Of a stretch of 62,968 bases of DNA, positions 1 through 8,050 are shown piece after piece. The translations under genes were made by a program, and so were the position numbers. Under the pieces are notes generated by a model. It saw only the letters and a program-made list of their open reading frames with translations. It did no database searches and was not told the DNA's origin. The stretch is from CAYNLG01 sp964397995 (GTDB lineage: Bacteria; Planctomycetota; Phycisphaerae; FEN-1346). The DNA lies in assembly GCA_964397995.1 (NCBI GenBank), contig CAYNLG010000012.1, positions 1-62,968 on the forward strand, in the 5' to 3' direction. Positions within the stretch are counted from its first letter, which is position 1, and every line of letters begins with the position of its first letter.

Positions 1-58
1 TCCGGAGACGATTCCACCTTAAAGCAGCGCCCAGTTTGCGGGGACAAGCTCAGAGTAC

Positions 59-1033
59 GTGGGCTTCTTTGGCGACGGCCACCTGACCCAGACCGGCGGT
101 ACGCACGCCGTTGCCGACGCCGTCCACGTCGGCTACAGGAAGTACAGCTCGGGGTACAACGCTTCCCAGGGTGTCCTTAGCCTCGAAGGGGGCACCTTTT
201 CGGCCGACGCTCTTTACCTTGGCGAAGCCGGTAGCGGGGAGCTTGGGATGCAGCCTGAGGTGGATGCGTCGGTCGAAAGCCTGCTTCACTTCGGCGTTTT
301 CAGCGCCCTTAGCGTTACGTCCGGCTCTGTTCTCCGCCTTGGTGGCGCGGACGTTCAGAATATGTGCACCGACGCCGCCGCCTTGGACGACCTCGCGAAC
401 CTCGAGCTCCTCTGCGAAGGCGGCTCCGGCGACCCGACTGTTTACGAGGCCGCCGGCCGCGACCTCGGGGCCACCCTGGACGGCTGGAACCAGAACTTTG
501 CCCTCGGCACCCTCACCCTCGGCGGCGCCGACGTGGGCCATCTCCAGTTGACCGACGCCTTCGACAACCAGCCCGACTGGGAGGGGGCGGAGGCCCTCTA
601 CGTGACGAACCTCGTCCTTGACCCGGGGGCCCAGGTCGACTTGGGCGGCCTCAGCCTGTATTACCTCGAAGGCGGCAACCCCGAGCCGCTGGGCGCAGGC
701 GATGGCCTCAGCCTGTACTACCTGAACGGCGGAACGCCCAAGCAACTTTTCGAAGGCGACGCCGACCTCTCCGGCGGCGTGGATACGGCGGACTACTTCA
801 CGTTGGCGGCCAACTGGTTCGCCTCGGGATGCGGCTGGGCCGAAGGCGATTTCACGGGAGACGGCGCGGTGGACACGGCCGACTACTTCGCCCTGGCCGA
901 GAACTGGTATCGCGGCACGGGTTCAGCGGGTTTGCCGCTTCCTGAACCGGCGGCATCGTGTCTGGTTCTGGCCGGGGTTGGGGCCGTCTTGGCCCGCGGA
1001 AAACGGCCTTTACGTCCCCGCCAGGGGGGCTGA
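59..1033 (+). CDS. PEP-CTERM/dockerin surface protein, 5' end incomplete
   Basis: C-terminal part of a secreted surface protein. The first ~60 residues contain Gly-rich units (SEYVGFFGDGHLTQTGGTH, then LYLGEAGSGELG) typical of beta-strand repeats in planctomycete exported proteins. Residues ~230-283 hold two dockerin-like calcium loops (GDADLSGGVDTADYF and GDFTGDGAVDTADYF), followed by a PEP-CTERM tail (LPEPAAS, hydrophobic stretch, basic end). Exosortase-type processing is expected from the tail. The frame has a TAA at 20-22, and the codons between it and the GTG at 59 already read as repeat sequence (SSAQFAGTSSEYVG), with no ribosome site and no signal peptide. The real gene therefore probably starts upstream and is either interrupted or carries a frameshift near the left edge. 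The stop is TGA at 1031-1033. Confidence 0.7.
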   Translation: MGFFGDGHLTQTGGTHAVADAVHVGYRKYSSGYNASQGVLSLEGGTFSADALYLGEAGSGELGMQPEVDASVESLLHFGVFSALSVTSGSVLRLGGADVQNMCTDAAALDDLANLELLCEGGSGDPTVYEAAGRDLGATLDGWNQNFALGTLTLGGADVGHLQLTDAFDNQPDWEGAEALYVTNLVLDPGAQVDLGGLSLYYLEGGNPEPLGAGDGLSLYYLNGGTPKQLFEGDADLSGGVDTADYFTLAANWFASGCGWAEGDFTGDGAVDTADYFALAENWYRGTGSAGLPLPEPAASCLVLAGVGAVLARGKRPLRPRQGG

Positions 1034-1203
1034 GCGCGTATTCCGGCCGTAGCGATTTGCTTTTGGCCGGATTATGGGCCATATTTAGGGTGAGACGAAG
1101 CGGATCGCCGCCCTCAGGCGGGCCCCGAGGGGAGCCGGGGTGCGCCGGGGCTCTTCGTATCTCCCGCTTCGGTGAGAGCCTTCTTACGAAAAGGATTCGC
1201 CCT

Positions 1204-2658
1204 ATGAAACGCGCCTGTTTCGCGGGCGCGGCCTTGGTGCTGGCCGCGCTCTGCTCGCCGCTGCATGCTGCCGAAGATTATGCTTGGGCCGCCCCCGCCT
1301 CCGGCGACTGGGACCAGTCGGCCAAGTGGACCCCGAACGGCGTCCCGGGGGACGCCATGGGCGACACGGTCACGATTGCGGCCACCGGCGCCCCGTACGT
1401 TGTCACGCACACCGGGAGCGACATCTTCTCGGGCCTGACGCTGAACTCGAGCGACGCGACCCTGTTCTGTCCGGGCAAAGTGATGACCGTGGTCGGCCCG
1501 GTGGACCTGCTGGCCGGTACCGCCGTGCTGGAGGGCGCCCAGTGGCAGGGCATGACGGCCTGCACCAATGCCGCCGAGATGGTCATGCAGGGCGTGGCCG
1601 CCCTTTACGGGACCAGCTTCGCCCAGCAGGGCACCTTCATCGTCGAAGGCATCAGCACGTGGCAGGCGGAGGTCCAGGTCGGCCCGGACCTTGTCAACAC
1701 CGGTCTCGTGCAGTTGACCTCGGCGGCCGACAAGTCGGCGTCGCTCCGGTGCCTGGGGACGATCCGCAATCAGGCGGACGGCCTCATCGAGTCTCTGCCC
1801 GGCGCCGGCGGGATGCGCGTCGTTCTCGGCCACCTCGAGAACGCCGGCACCCTCGCCCTGCACACCGACACGTGGTTCAACCAGGCCGGGACGACCGTCG
1901 GCAACGACGGCTTCATCGAGATCTACGGCTGCATGGGGACCTTCAGCGGCACCGCCTTCCAGAATCGCACGGGCGGCGCCATCGTGGGCAGCGGCCTGCT
2001 CGACGTCTCCGGCACCACGTTCACGAACGCTGGCACCGTGGCGCCGGGGCTGCCGGCGGTGTTGGGCGGCCCGGTGGGCGCGGCCGCGATCCCGGGCTTG
2101 GGCGAACTGGTCTTCGTCGGACCGTACACGGAGACGGAGACCGCTTCGGTGGCCATCGACATTGTCGGCCCGCTTCCGGGTGACCATGACGCCGTCAGCG
2201 CCACCAACGTGACCCTGGCCGGCACGCTGGCGCTGGACGCTGCCTTCTACACTCCCGCACTCGGCGAGACGTGGCGGGTGATGAACTACGGCGCCCGGTC
2301 GGGGCTCTTCAAGGCGGTCACGGGCATGGACCTGACGCCGGACCTGTCGCTCGCGGTCACGTACGAGGCCTCGGGCGTTGACGTGACGGCGGCTATGCCC
2401 GGCGACGTCAACCTAGACGGCAACGTCGACACGGGCGACTACTTCATCATGGCTGACTACTGGTTCCGTGGCGGCGACAGCTGGGCCAAGGGCGATCTGA
2501 CGGGCGACGGCGTCTGCGACACGGCTGATTACTTCCGCATGGCCGACCACTGGTTCGGCCGCACGGTCGGCGCGACCGGCGGCGCGGGCCCGCTGCCGGA
2601 GCCGGCGACGCTGGCGCTGGCCGCCTTGGGATTGGCGGGCCTGCTGCGGCGCCGCTGA
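1204..2658 (+). CDS. PEP-CTERM/dockerin secreted protein
   Basis: 484-residue exported protein. An N-terminal signal peptide (MKRACFAGAALVLAALCSPLHAA) is followed by a 'W..SGDW....W.PNGVPGD' strand domain shared in style with the next gene, then Gly/Thr-rich beta repeats. Residues ~399-455 hold two dockerin-like loops (GDVNLDGNVDTGDYF, GDLTGDGVCDTADYF). The end is a PEP-CTERM tail: LPEPATLALAALGLAGLLRRR in outline, i.e. PEP motif, one membrane segment, Arg tail. ATG 1204 is chosen because the signal peptide starts there and AAAAGGA lies upstream; the longer reading from 958 overlaps the preceding gene. Likely attached to or released from the cell surface after exosortase cleavage. Its ligand is unknown. 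Confidence 0.8.
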   Translation: MKRACFAGAALVLAALCSPLHAAEDYAWAAPASGDWDQSAKWTPNGVPGDAMGDTVTIAATGAPYVVTHTGSDIFSGLTLNSSDATLFCPGKVMTVVGPVDLLAGTAVLEGAQWQGMTACTNAAEMVMQGVAALYGTSFAQQGTFIVEGISTWQAEVQVGPDLVNTGLVQLTSAADKSASLRCLGTIRNQADGLIESLPGAGGMRVVLGHLENAGTLALHTDTWFNQAGTTVGNDGFIEIYGCMGTFSGTAFQNRTGGAIVGSGLLDVSGTTFTNAGTVAPGLPAVLGGPVGAAAIPGLGELVFVGPYTETETASVAIDIVGPLPGDHDAVSATNVTLAGTLALDAAFYTPALGETWRVMNYGARSGLFKAVTGMDLTPDLSLAVTYEASGVDVTAAMPGDVNLDGNVDTGDYFIMADYWFRGGDSWAKGDLTGDGVCDTADYFRMADHWFGRTVGATGGAGPLPEPATLALAALGLAGLLRRR

Positions 2659-2739
2659 GACCCGAACACAGGGGCGCCGACCGGTCGTGATGTTTGAGAC
2701 GCGTCCCGCGATCGCTGCGTTCACCATGGGAGAGGGGCT

Positions 2740-4638
2740 ATGCAAATGCGCCACGTCGGGGGGATGCTGTGGGTTGTGCTCGGGGTGCTGATGCCGGGTC
2801 TGGCGGCCCACGCCGCGGTCACGGATTGGGACCTGTACGCCATGCGGCTCGTGAACCGCGCGCGGCTCGACCCGGCGGGCGAAGCGGGCCGCCTCGGCTC
2901 CGGTGTCTACGACGGGCGCAGCCCCGTCGCCCCGCTCGCGTACGATCTGGACCTGGACGAGGCCGCCTACAACCACAACAGCTGGATGCACGCCAACCTG
3001 GGCGGCATCGCGAGCGGGGCCACGCCGGACTCGTTCACGCACTACGAGACGCTGGACGGGTCGTCCGGCGGTACGCCGGCTATCGGCACGCCCCACTTCA
3101 CCGGCACGTCCATCGGCATTCGCGTCACGGATGCGGGGTTCGCTTGGAGCGCCTGCGCTGAGAACCTGGCTGCCCGCTGGGCGAACTATGCCATACCCGT
3201 CAATGCGACGCGCATCGAGGACGCGCACAAAGGCCTCTGGGAGAGCACGGGCCACCGCAACAACCTGCTGAGCGGGACCTACACCGCGCACGGCCACGAG
3301 GCTGAGACGCGGTCGGTGGTGGGCGGCATCGGCAACCTGCCGTCGTGGGCGACGCAGCTCTTCTACGCGACGCACAACTTCGCGAAGCCGAAGTACCTGC
3401 CCTACCGGTACATCTTCGGCCTCCTCTACGACGACCGCGACAGCTCCGGCGGCTGGACGCCGCGCGACGTCGGCCACGGCCTCCACGAAGGCCTCGGGGG
3501 CGTCCGGTACGAGTTCGTTCCCTCAAGCGGCGGGGCGGCCGTGGCCAGCGGCGTGACCATGGCCCACGGGGCCTACAGCGAACCCGTCAACGCCGGCACG
3601 TACGATGTCGTCTTCGAGAGCCCGGCCTTGCCCGAGGCACGGCTCACGGTGGCCGGCGTGACGCTTGGCATCGAGAACATCGACGCCGGCGACACGGTGG
3701 TCGATACCCTCTCGCTCTCGACCTGGCAGGCCGTCGGTGGCAACTGGGGCACCGGCGGCAACTGGACAGGCGGCGTGCCGATGAGCACCTCCGGCGCCTT
3801 GGTCGACAATGGCGGTACGGCCACCATGGCCGCCGGCGGCCAAGCCACCAACCTCTTCGTCGGGTGGCTCGGCACCGGCGCGGTCGTCCAGACTGGCGGC
3901 AGCGCGGCCTTCGAACTGCTCCTGGTCGGGCCGGGCGGCAGCTATGGCCTTGGGGGCGGCGTCCTCGATGCCGTGACCGTCGAGGCTGCGGGGGCCTTCG
4001 CCATGACGGGCGGAACGGCTCACCTTAGCACCTTCGATGGGAACCTGGTCAACGCCGCCGGCACCTTCGCGCCCGGGGCGTCGCCCGGGGCGGCCTTGGT
4101 CACCGGCACGTACATGCAGGGGCCGGCCGGCACGTTGGCGATCGACATCGCCGGCCTCCAGCCCGAGTCCGACCACGACGCCGTGTACGTCGATGGAACG
4201 GCCGCCCTCGGCGGAACGCTGGACCTGACGCTCGACGGCTTCACGCCGGCCTACGGCGACATGCTGACGGTCCTGACGAGCGCCGGTCTGAGCGGCATGT
4301 TCGCCTCGGTCGGCGGCGCCGCCGTCAGTGCCGATCTGGCCTTGGCGGTCACGTATACGGCCACCGATGTCCGCGTGACCGGCGCGCTGCCGGGCGACAC
4401 GAACCTCGACGGGCTCGTCGATACGGCCGACTACTTCACGCTGGCCGGGTCCTGGTTCCAGGCCGCAACCTGGGCGGGCGGCGACGTCACGGGCGATGGC
4501 CTGTGCGACACGGCCGACTACTTCGCTCTGGCCGACCATTGGTTCCAGTCCGTCCCGACACAGGCCCCGGCGCCGGAACCGGCGACGGTGGTGCTCCTGG
4601 CCGCGGGCGTGGCCGTGCTCGCGGGTCGCAAAGGCTAG
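2740..4638 (+). CDS. CAP/SCP-domain protein with dockerin and PEP-CTERM tail
   Basis: 632 residues. A signal peptide (to about residue 27) is followed by a CAP/SCP (PR-1-like) domain at ~29-215. Family hallmarks visible are MRLVNRAR near the start, CAENLA with the conserved Glu, and LWESTGHRNNLL, which matches the CAP signature. A Trp/Asn/Gly-rich strand domain follows (~330-540; WQAVGGNWGTGGNWTGGVP), then two dockerin-like loops at ~550-608 (GDTNLDGLVDTADYF, GDVTGDGLCDTADYF) and a PEP-CTERM tail (APEPATVVLLAAGVAV...GRKG). CAP proteins are extracellular and of varied function (lipid binding, protease-like). The activity here is unknown, but the residues around the usual His/Glu cleft are present. 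GAGAGGGG precedes ATG 2740. Same strand and architecture as the two upstream genes. Confidence 0.85.
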   Translation: MQMRHVGGMLWVVLGVLMPGLAAHAAVTDWDLYAMRLVNRARLDPAGEAGRLGSGVYDGRSPVAPLAYDLDLDEAAYNHNSWMHANLGGIASGATPDSFTHYETLDGSSGGTPAIGTPHFTGTSIGIRVTDAGFAWSACAENLAARWANYAIPVNATRIEDAHKGLWESTGHRNNLLSGTYTAHGHEAETRSVVGGIGNLPSWATQLFYATHNFAKPKYLPYRYIFGLLYDDRDSSGGWTPRDVGHGLHEGLGGVRYEFVPSSGGAAVASGVTMAHGAYSEPVNAGTYDVVFESPALPEARLTVAGVTLGIENIDAGDTVVDTLSLSTWQAVGGNWGTGGNWTGGVPMSTSGALVDNGGTATMAAGGQATNLFVGWLGTGAVVQTGGSAAFELLLVGPGGSYGLGGGVLDAVTVEAAGAFAMTGGTAHLSTFDGNLVNAAGTFAPGASPGAALVTGTYMQGPAGTLAIDIAGLQPESDHDAVYVDGTAALGGTLDLTLDGFTPAYGDMLTVLTSAGLSGMFASVGGAAVSADLALAVTYTATDVRVTGALPGDTNLDGLVDTADYFTLAGSWFQAATWAGGDVTGDGLCDTADYFALADHWFQSVPTQAPAPEPATVVLLAAGVAVLAGRKG

Positions 4639-4639
4639 T

Positions 4640-5052
4640 CGATTTGGCAGCCCGACTGGCAGCCCGACGAAGAGCCGCACGTCCGGATCCGTGAGCAGGT
4701 CCACCTCGCCCGATGCGGCTGCGCTCGCGAAGACGACGCCCGGCTCGCCGCTCCGCATCGCCCGGGCCAGCACGCTGAAGCCGACGGGGCCGCGCGGCGG
4801 CTGCATGCCGTAGGCCGACCGGGCCAGGTCCCGCAGGGCGTAGTGCATCCGCGACTTGACAGTGCCTTCCGGGACGCCATGAAGCTCGGCCACGTCGCGG
4901 AGGCGCGTCCCGTCGGTATGCACCATGCGGATCAACTCGCGCTTCTCTTCCGGCAGACGGGCCAAAGCCTCGGCCAGCCGGGCTTCCTCCTCGCGTCGTT
5001 CGGCCCAGGCGTCCGGCGCCGGCGACGCCGCGTCGATTATCCAGCCGGGCAC
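4640..5052 (-). pseudogene. Truncated ECF sigma factor (region 4 only)
   Basis: The 506-bp gap between the CAP protein and the next oxidoreductase holds a minus-strand reading frame that is clearly sigma-70 region 4: EALARLPEEKRELIRM, then the helix-turn-helix LRDVAELHGVPEGTVKSRM and HYALRDLAR. Third positions are almost all G/C through about 4655, so this was real coding DNA. Region 2 (core and -10 binding) is absent: the frame loses sigma character at about 5052, where the promoter and start of the divergent gene lie. Downstream, the open frame runs on into antisense of the CAP gene, which looks accidental. Best read as a decayed or rearranged ECF gene. A stand-alone region-4 protein is possible but would need a start codon and ribosome site that I do not see. 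Confidence 0.55.
4645..4668. repeat. 12-bp perfect tandem duplication
   Basis: TGGCAGCCCGAC occurs twice back to back, just after the stop of the CAP protein and at the 3' end of the sigma-factor remnant, where it encodes GLPVGLP on the minus strand. It may mark a small recombination or slippage event at the junction. Confidence 0.8.
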
Positions 5053-5079
5053 GCGGTCGGCCGCCGACCCATGCGACGC

Positions 5080-5108
5080 TTGACCGCCGCCCTGCCGCGG
5101 CCTAGACT
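5080..5108 (+). promoter_or_regulatory. Sigma-70 promoter for the Gfo/Idh operon
   Basis: TTGACC, 17-bp spacer, TAGACT; the -10 ends 36 bases before ATG 5145, and GAAGGAG lies between. It overlaps the broken 5' side of the sigma remnant on the opposite strand. Confidence 0.6.
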
Positions 5109-5144
5109 CACCGTTTCGACCTCCAGGAGCACGAAGGAGACGCC

Positions 5145-6260
5145 ATGGCAACCGAGAAGGTCCCCGTGGGCATCGTGGGCGGCGGGCGCGTCGGCGAAGG
5201 CTTCCTCCGCCACCTCCAGGCCGAGCGCGACGTCCGTGTCACCGGCATCGTCACCCGCAGCGAGGCCCGCCAGCAGGAACTCCGCGAGGCATACGGCATC
5301 GGCGCTCACGGCACCCTTGAGGGCCTCCTCGCGGACGTCGACCGGCCGGCCATCGTCTGCGTCGTCAACGCCAACGAGGACCACGCCCCGGCGGCCATCG
5401 CCGCCCTGGAGGCCGGCTGCCACGTCTATCTCGAGAAGCCGATGGCCCCGACCCTGGAGGAATGTGCCGCCATCGTCGAGGCGGAACGCCGCTCCGAGGG
5501 CCACCTCCAGGTCGGCTTCGAGTACATGCACGGGACCATGACCAGCCGCCTCAAGGCCCTTGTCGACGAGGGGTACTTCGGCGAGTTGACGTGGGCGAGC
5601 GTGCTGGATTCGCGCGGCCACTGGTGGTCGATGTCGCCCGAGGCCGACCTCGGGGAGATGTGGAAACTGGACCGGGCGCGCGGCGGCGGGATCATCTTCC
5701 ACTGCGGCATCCACCAACTCGACATGATCCGCTCGTACCTGGGGCCGATCGACGAAGTGACGGCGTTCCGCCCGCCGAAGAACGCCCTCCGCTTCTATCC
5801 CGAGGACGTGCCCGACAACGTGACGCTGATGCTCAAGGCCGCGAGCGGCGCGGTCGTCAACTTCCAGGTCTTCCACAACCGGGCCCCGTGCTACTACCGC
5901 GAGATGCCGCCCTTCCACCCGGACTGGCGGACCGTGCCGGGGCATGAGTTCACCGTCTCGCTTGTCGGGACCGCCGGCTCGTGCTATATGCGCATCTACC
6001 AGGAAGAGCTGCACCTGTTCCGGTTCGATATCGAGGGCCGCGACACCGTCTTTGACCGGACGGAGGTCTTCAGCCCGAATCCCGCTGACAAAAGCCACCA
6101 CGACATGCACGGCCTGTTGATGCGGTTCATCCGGAGCGTGGCCGGCGGCGGCGGCGCCATCGACCCGGCCGAGGGCGCCCTCGAGACAATGCGCCTCGCG
6201 TTTGCCGCCGAGGACGCCATCGCCCAGGGCGGCACCGTGCGCGTCGCCGACTACCGCTGA
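5145..6260 (+). CDS. Gfo/Idh/MocA family NAD(P)-dependent oxidoreductase
   Basis: 371 residues, normal for the family. The N-terminal Rossmann fold shows GIVGGGRVGEGF (residues ~8-19). The conserved EKP of the catalytic loop lies in 'HVYLEKPMAPTLEEC' (~95). The C-terminal alpha/beta domain carries GGGIIFHCGIHQLDMIRSYLG, with the His-containing helix that normally supplies the acid/base. Such enzymes oxidise or reduce sugars, inositols or sugar acids in the cytoplasm. It is followed after 54 bp by an isomerase and then a cupin on the same strand, so a sugar-acid catabolic operon is likely. The substrate cannot be told from sequence. A strong GAAGGAG site precedes the ATG. Confidence 0.85.
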   Translation: MATEKVPVGIVGGGRVGEGFLRHLQAERDVRVTGIVTRSEARQQELREAYGIGAHGTLEGLLADVDRPAIVCVVNANEDHAPAAIAALEAGCHVYLEKPMAPTLEECAAIVEAERRSEGHLQVGFEYMHGTMTSRLKALVDEGYFGELTWASVLDSRGHWWSMSPEADLGEMWKLDRARGGGIIFHCGIHQLDMIRSYLGPIDEVTAFRPPKNALRFYPEDVPDNVTLMLKAASGAVVNFQVFHNRAPCYYREMPPFHPDWRTVPGHEFTVSLVGTAGSCYMRIYQEELHLFRFDIEGRDTVFDRTEVFSPNPADKSHHDMHGLLMRFIRSVAGGGGAIDPAEGALETMRLAFAAEDAIAQGGTVRVADYR

Positions 6261-6314
6261 CCCCATACGCGCGGCGGCCGCGCTCGCCCAGGGGGCCCGC
6301 CAGGGAGATTCCAC

Positions 6315-7169
6315 GTGGACCTGACCTATAGCGTCTTCCCGAAGTTCTTCAAGCACCTGGACGTGGCGGGCCTGGCGGCCATGGTCCGCGAGGTCGGCCT
6401 CGACACGGTCAACCTCGTCATCCGCGACGGGTACTGGGTGACGCGCGAGGGCCTGGCGCGCGAAGCCCCGGCGTTCGTCAAAGCGATGGCCGACGAAGGC
6501 CTTCAGGTTCGCTTCGCGACCGCCGGCTTCGACGCCGACGAGATGCTGGCCGACCCGACGCCGCTCAAGGTCCTTGCCGACGCGGGCATCCGCGACTTCC
6601 GCATGGGCTACTTCCGCGCGAAGGGCGATGCGGCCACCCTGCGCGGCGCCCTCGACCGGGCTCGGACGCAGCTCGAACAGCTCTGCCCGGCCCTCGAAAG
6701 GATCGGCATCCGCTGCGTCTACCAGGTCCACCATGGCACGCTCGTGCCCGGGCCGTCCGGTATCTACCATCTGCTGCGCGGCCTGCCGGCGGCGGTCCTC
6801 GGCGTGATGCTCGACCCGGGCAACCAGGGCTTCGAGGGCTACGAGAAATGGGAGCGGGCCGTACCCCTGCTGGGCGAGTACCTGGCGGCCATCGGCGTCA
6901 AGGACACGGTCGTCTCACGCGACGCCTCTCGGTCGGAGGACCCCAACAAGGGCTGGTCCCGCGAGTTCGCCCCCATCCACGAGGGCGTCGTCAACTGGGT
7001 CGACCTCGTCCGGGCCCTGCGTGGCATCAACTTCCGGGGCACCTTCGTCTGGCAGCCCTTCTACCACCAGGACCAGCCCGACCTGATGACCGAGAAACTG
7101 CGCCATGAGGTGGCGTACCTGCGCGGCATCGTCAGGCGGGTCGAGGCCGAGGCCGACGAGGCCCCTTAG
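6315..7169 (+). CDS. Sugar phosphate isomerase/epimerase (AP-endonuclease-2-like TIM barrel)
   Basis: 284 residues with a GTG start; AGGGAGA lies six bases upstream. The sequence fits the xylose-isomerase-like TIM-barrel family. YQVHHGTLVPGP and MLDPGNQG carry metal-ligand His/Asp positions, VKDTVVSRD holds a strand-end Lys/Asp, and the closing 'GEFAPIHEGVVNWVDLVRAL' region matches family members that act on keto-sugars or inosose. It shares an operon with the preceding oxidoreductase and the following cupin. Probably converts a keto-sugar made by the oxidoreductase; exact substrate unknown. Confidence 0.75.
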   Translation: MDLTYSVFPKFFKHLDVAGLAAMVREVGLDTVNLVIRDGYWVTREGLAREAPAFVKAMADEGLQVRFATAGFDADEMLADPTPLKVLADAGIRDFRMGYFRAKGDAATLRGALDRARTQLEQLCPALERIGIRCVYQVHHGTLVPGPSGIYHLLRGLPAAVLGVMLDPGNQGFEGYEKWERAVPLLGEYLAAIGVKDTVVSRDASRSEDPNKGWSREFAPIHEGVVNWVDLVRALRGINFRGTFVWQPFYHQDQPDLMTEKLRHEVAYLRGIVRRVEAEADEAP

Positions 7170-7186
7170 TGCAGAGGAGGCGTCCC

Positions 7187-7528
7187 GTGGCGGACGGATA
7201 CGAGGTGGTCCATTACGACCGAGTTGATCCGGTCGATTGTCCGTGCGGGTGGTCGCGCCGGGCGTTCACCGACCCCGGCTCCCCCGCGTCGATGCACGTG
7301 GTCCGCATCCGTGCCGAGGCGCACGTCCACTACCACAAGCGGCTGAGCGAGACCTACTACGTGCTGGAGGGCCAAGGGATGCTCGAGGTTGACGATGACC
7401 GCGTGCCGCTCGCCCCCGGGATGGCCGTTCGCATCAACCCCGGTTGCCGCCACCGCGCGGTGGGCGACCTGCTGATGCTCATCGTTTCGACGCCGCCCTT
7501 CGACCCGGACGACGAGTACCTCGACTGA
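7187..7528 (+). CDS. Small cupin-domain protein
   Basis: 113 residues. Motif 1 is HYHKRLSETYYVLEG (HxH-x4-E-x6-G) and motif 2 is PGMAVRINPGCRH, so the full metal-binding set of three His and one Glu is present. Single-domain cupins of this kind are often sugar isomerases, dioxygenase-like enzymes or sensors. GTG 7187 is preferred over the GTG at 7169, which overlaps the previous stop, because AGAGGAGG sits 6 bases before 7187. Third gene of the operon that starts at 5145. It converges on the DinB-like gene, with only 14 bp between the stops. Confidence 0.75.
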   Translation: MADGYEVVHYDRVDPVDCPCGWSRRAFTDPGSPASMHVVRIRAEAHVHYHKRLSETYYVLEGQGMLEVDDDRVPLAPGMAVRINPGCRHRAVGDLLMLIVSTPPFDPDDEYLD

Positions 7529-7542
7529 CCGACAGCCGCCGC

Positions 7543-8025
7543 CTACTGCCACCTCGGTCGCGGAAGGTCGCGGCGGACGCACTCGGCGTTCAGCTCGCCC
7601 ACGTGGTGCTGAATGTGCCGCGCGAGGTAGATCGCCCGTTCCAGCCGGTTTGCGCCCGTGTGGCCGTGGGTGTCCTGCGGCGCAAGCAAATCCTCCAGGC
7701 TCATGCCGCGCAGCCACGCCTCGACCTGGGCCTTGACGCGGTCGAGGTAGGCCATCGTCTCGGTCCGGTCGGGGAAGTCGGCGATGTCCGCCTCGATCCA
7801 GCCGCGACCGAGGGTCGGGCCGAAGTCGTCCGCGACCTTGCCGATCGCCTCGCCGTACGGCACTGCCGGCGCGATGCAGTGCATTGCCAACCGCGCTGGC
7901 GCCAGGCGCTGCGGCTCCCCGGCGCGCCACTGGTCGTCGGGGACCTTGCGGCTCGCGTCACGAAGCATCTCCCACGCCCGGGCCATTTGGGCGACGAGGG
8001 CCTCCTGCACGGCGGCGTCCGCCAT
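7543..8025 (-). CDS. DinB-like four-helix metalloprotein
   Basis: 160 residues. The pattern of a His in helix 2 (AMHCI, ~residue 49) and a paired His motif late in the protein (ARHIQHHVGEL, ~137-145) is the three-His metal site of the DinB/YfiT superfamily. Members include thiol-dependent S-transferases (bacillithiol, mycothiol) and damage-inducible proteins of unknown role. GGGGAG precedes the ATG. It follows the enolase-superfamily gene on the same strand after 25 bp and is probably co-transcribed with it from the promoter at 9485-9513. Function here is not resolved. Confidence 0.65.
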   Translation of the reverse strand: MADAAVQEALVAQMARAWEMLRDASRKVPDDQWRAGEPQRLAPARLAMHCIAPAVPYGEAIGKVADDFGPTLGRGWIEADIADFPDRTETMAYLDRVKAQVEAWLRGMSLEDLLAPQDTHGHTGANRLERAIYLARHIQHHVGELNAECVRRDLPRPRWQ

Positions 8026-8050
8026 TGCTGCTCCCCTTCACGCTCATGGT

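Noticed and set aside
1034..1203. Inverted repeats in the gap before the second PEP-CTERM gene
   Set aside because: Short imperfect GGCC/GGCC pairings without a T tract; not convincing as terminator or riboswitch.
4640..5151. ECF remnant as a functional sigma factor
   Set aside because: Region 2 is missing, and the frame continues into antisense of the CAP gene.
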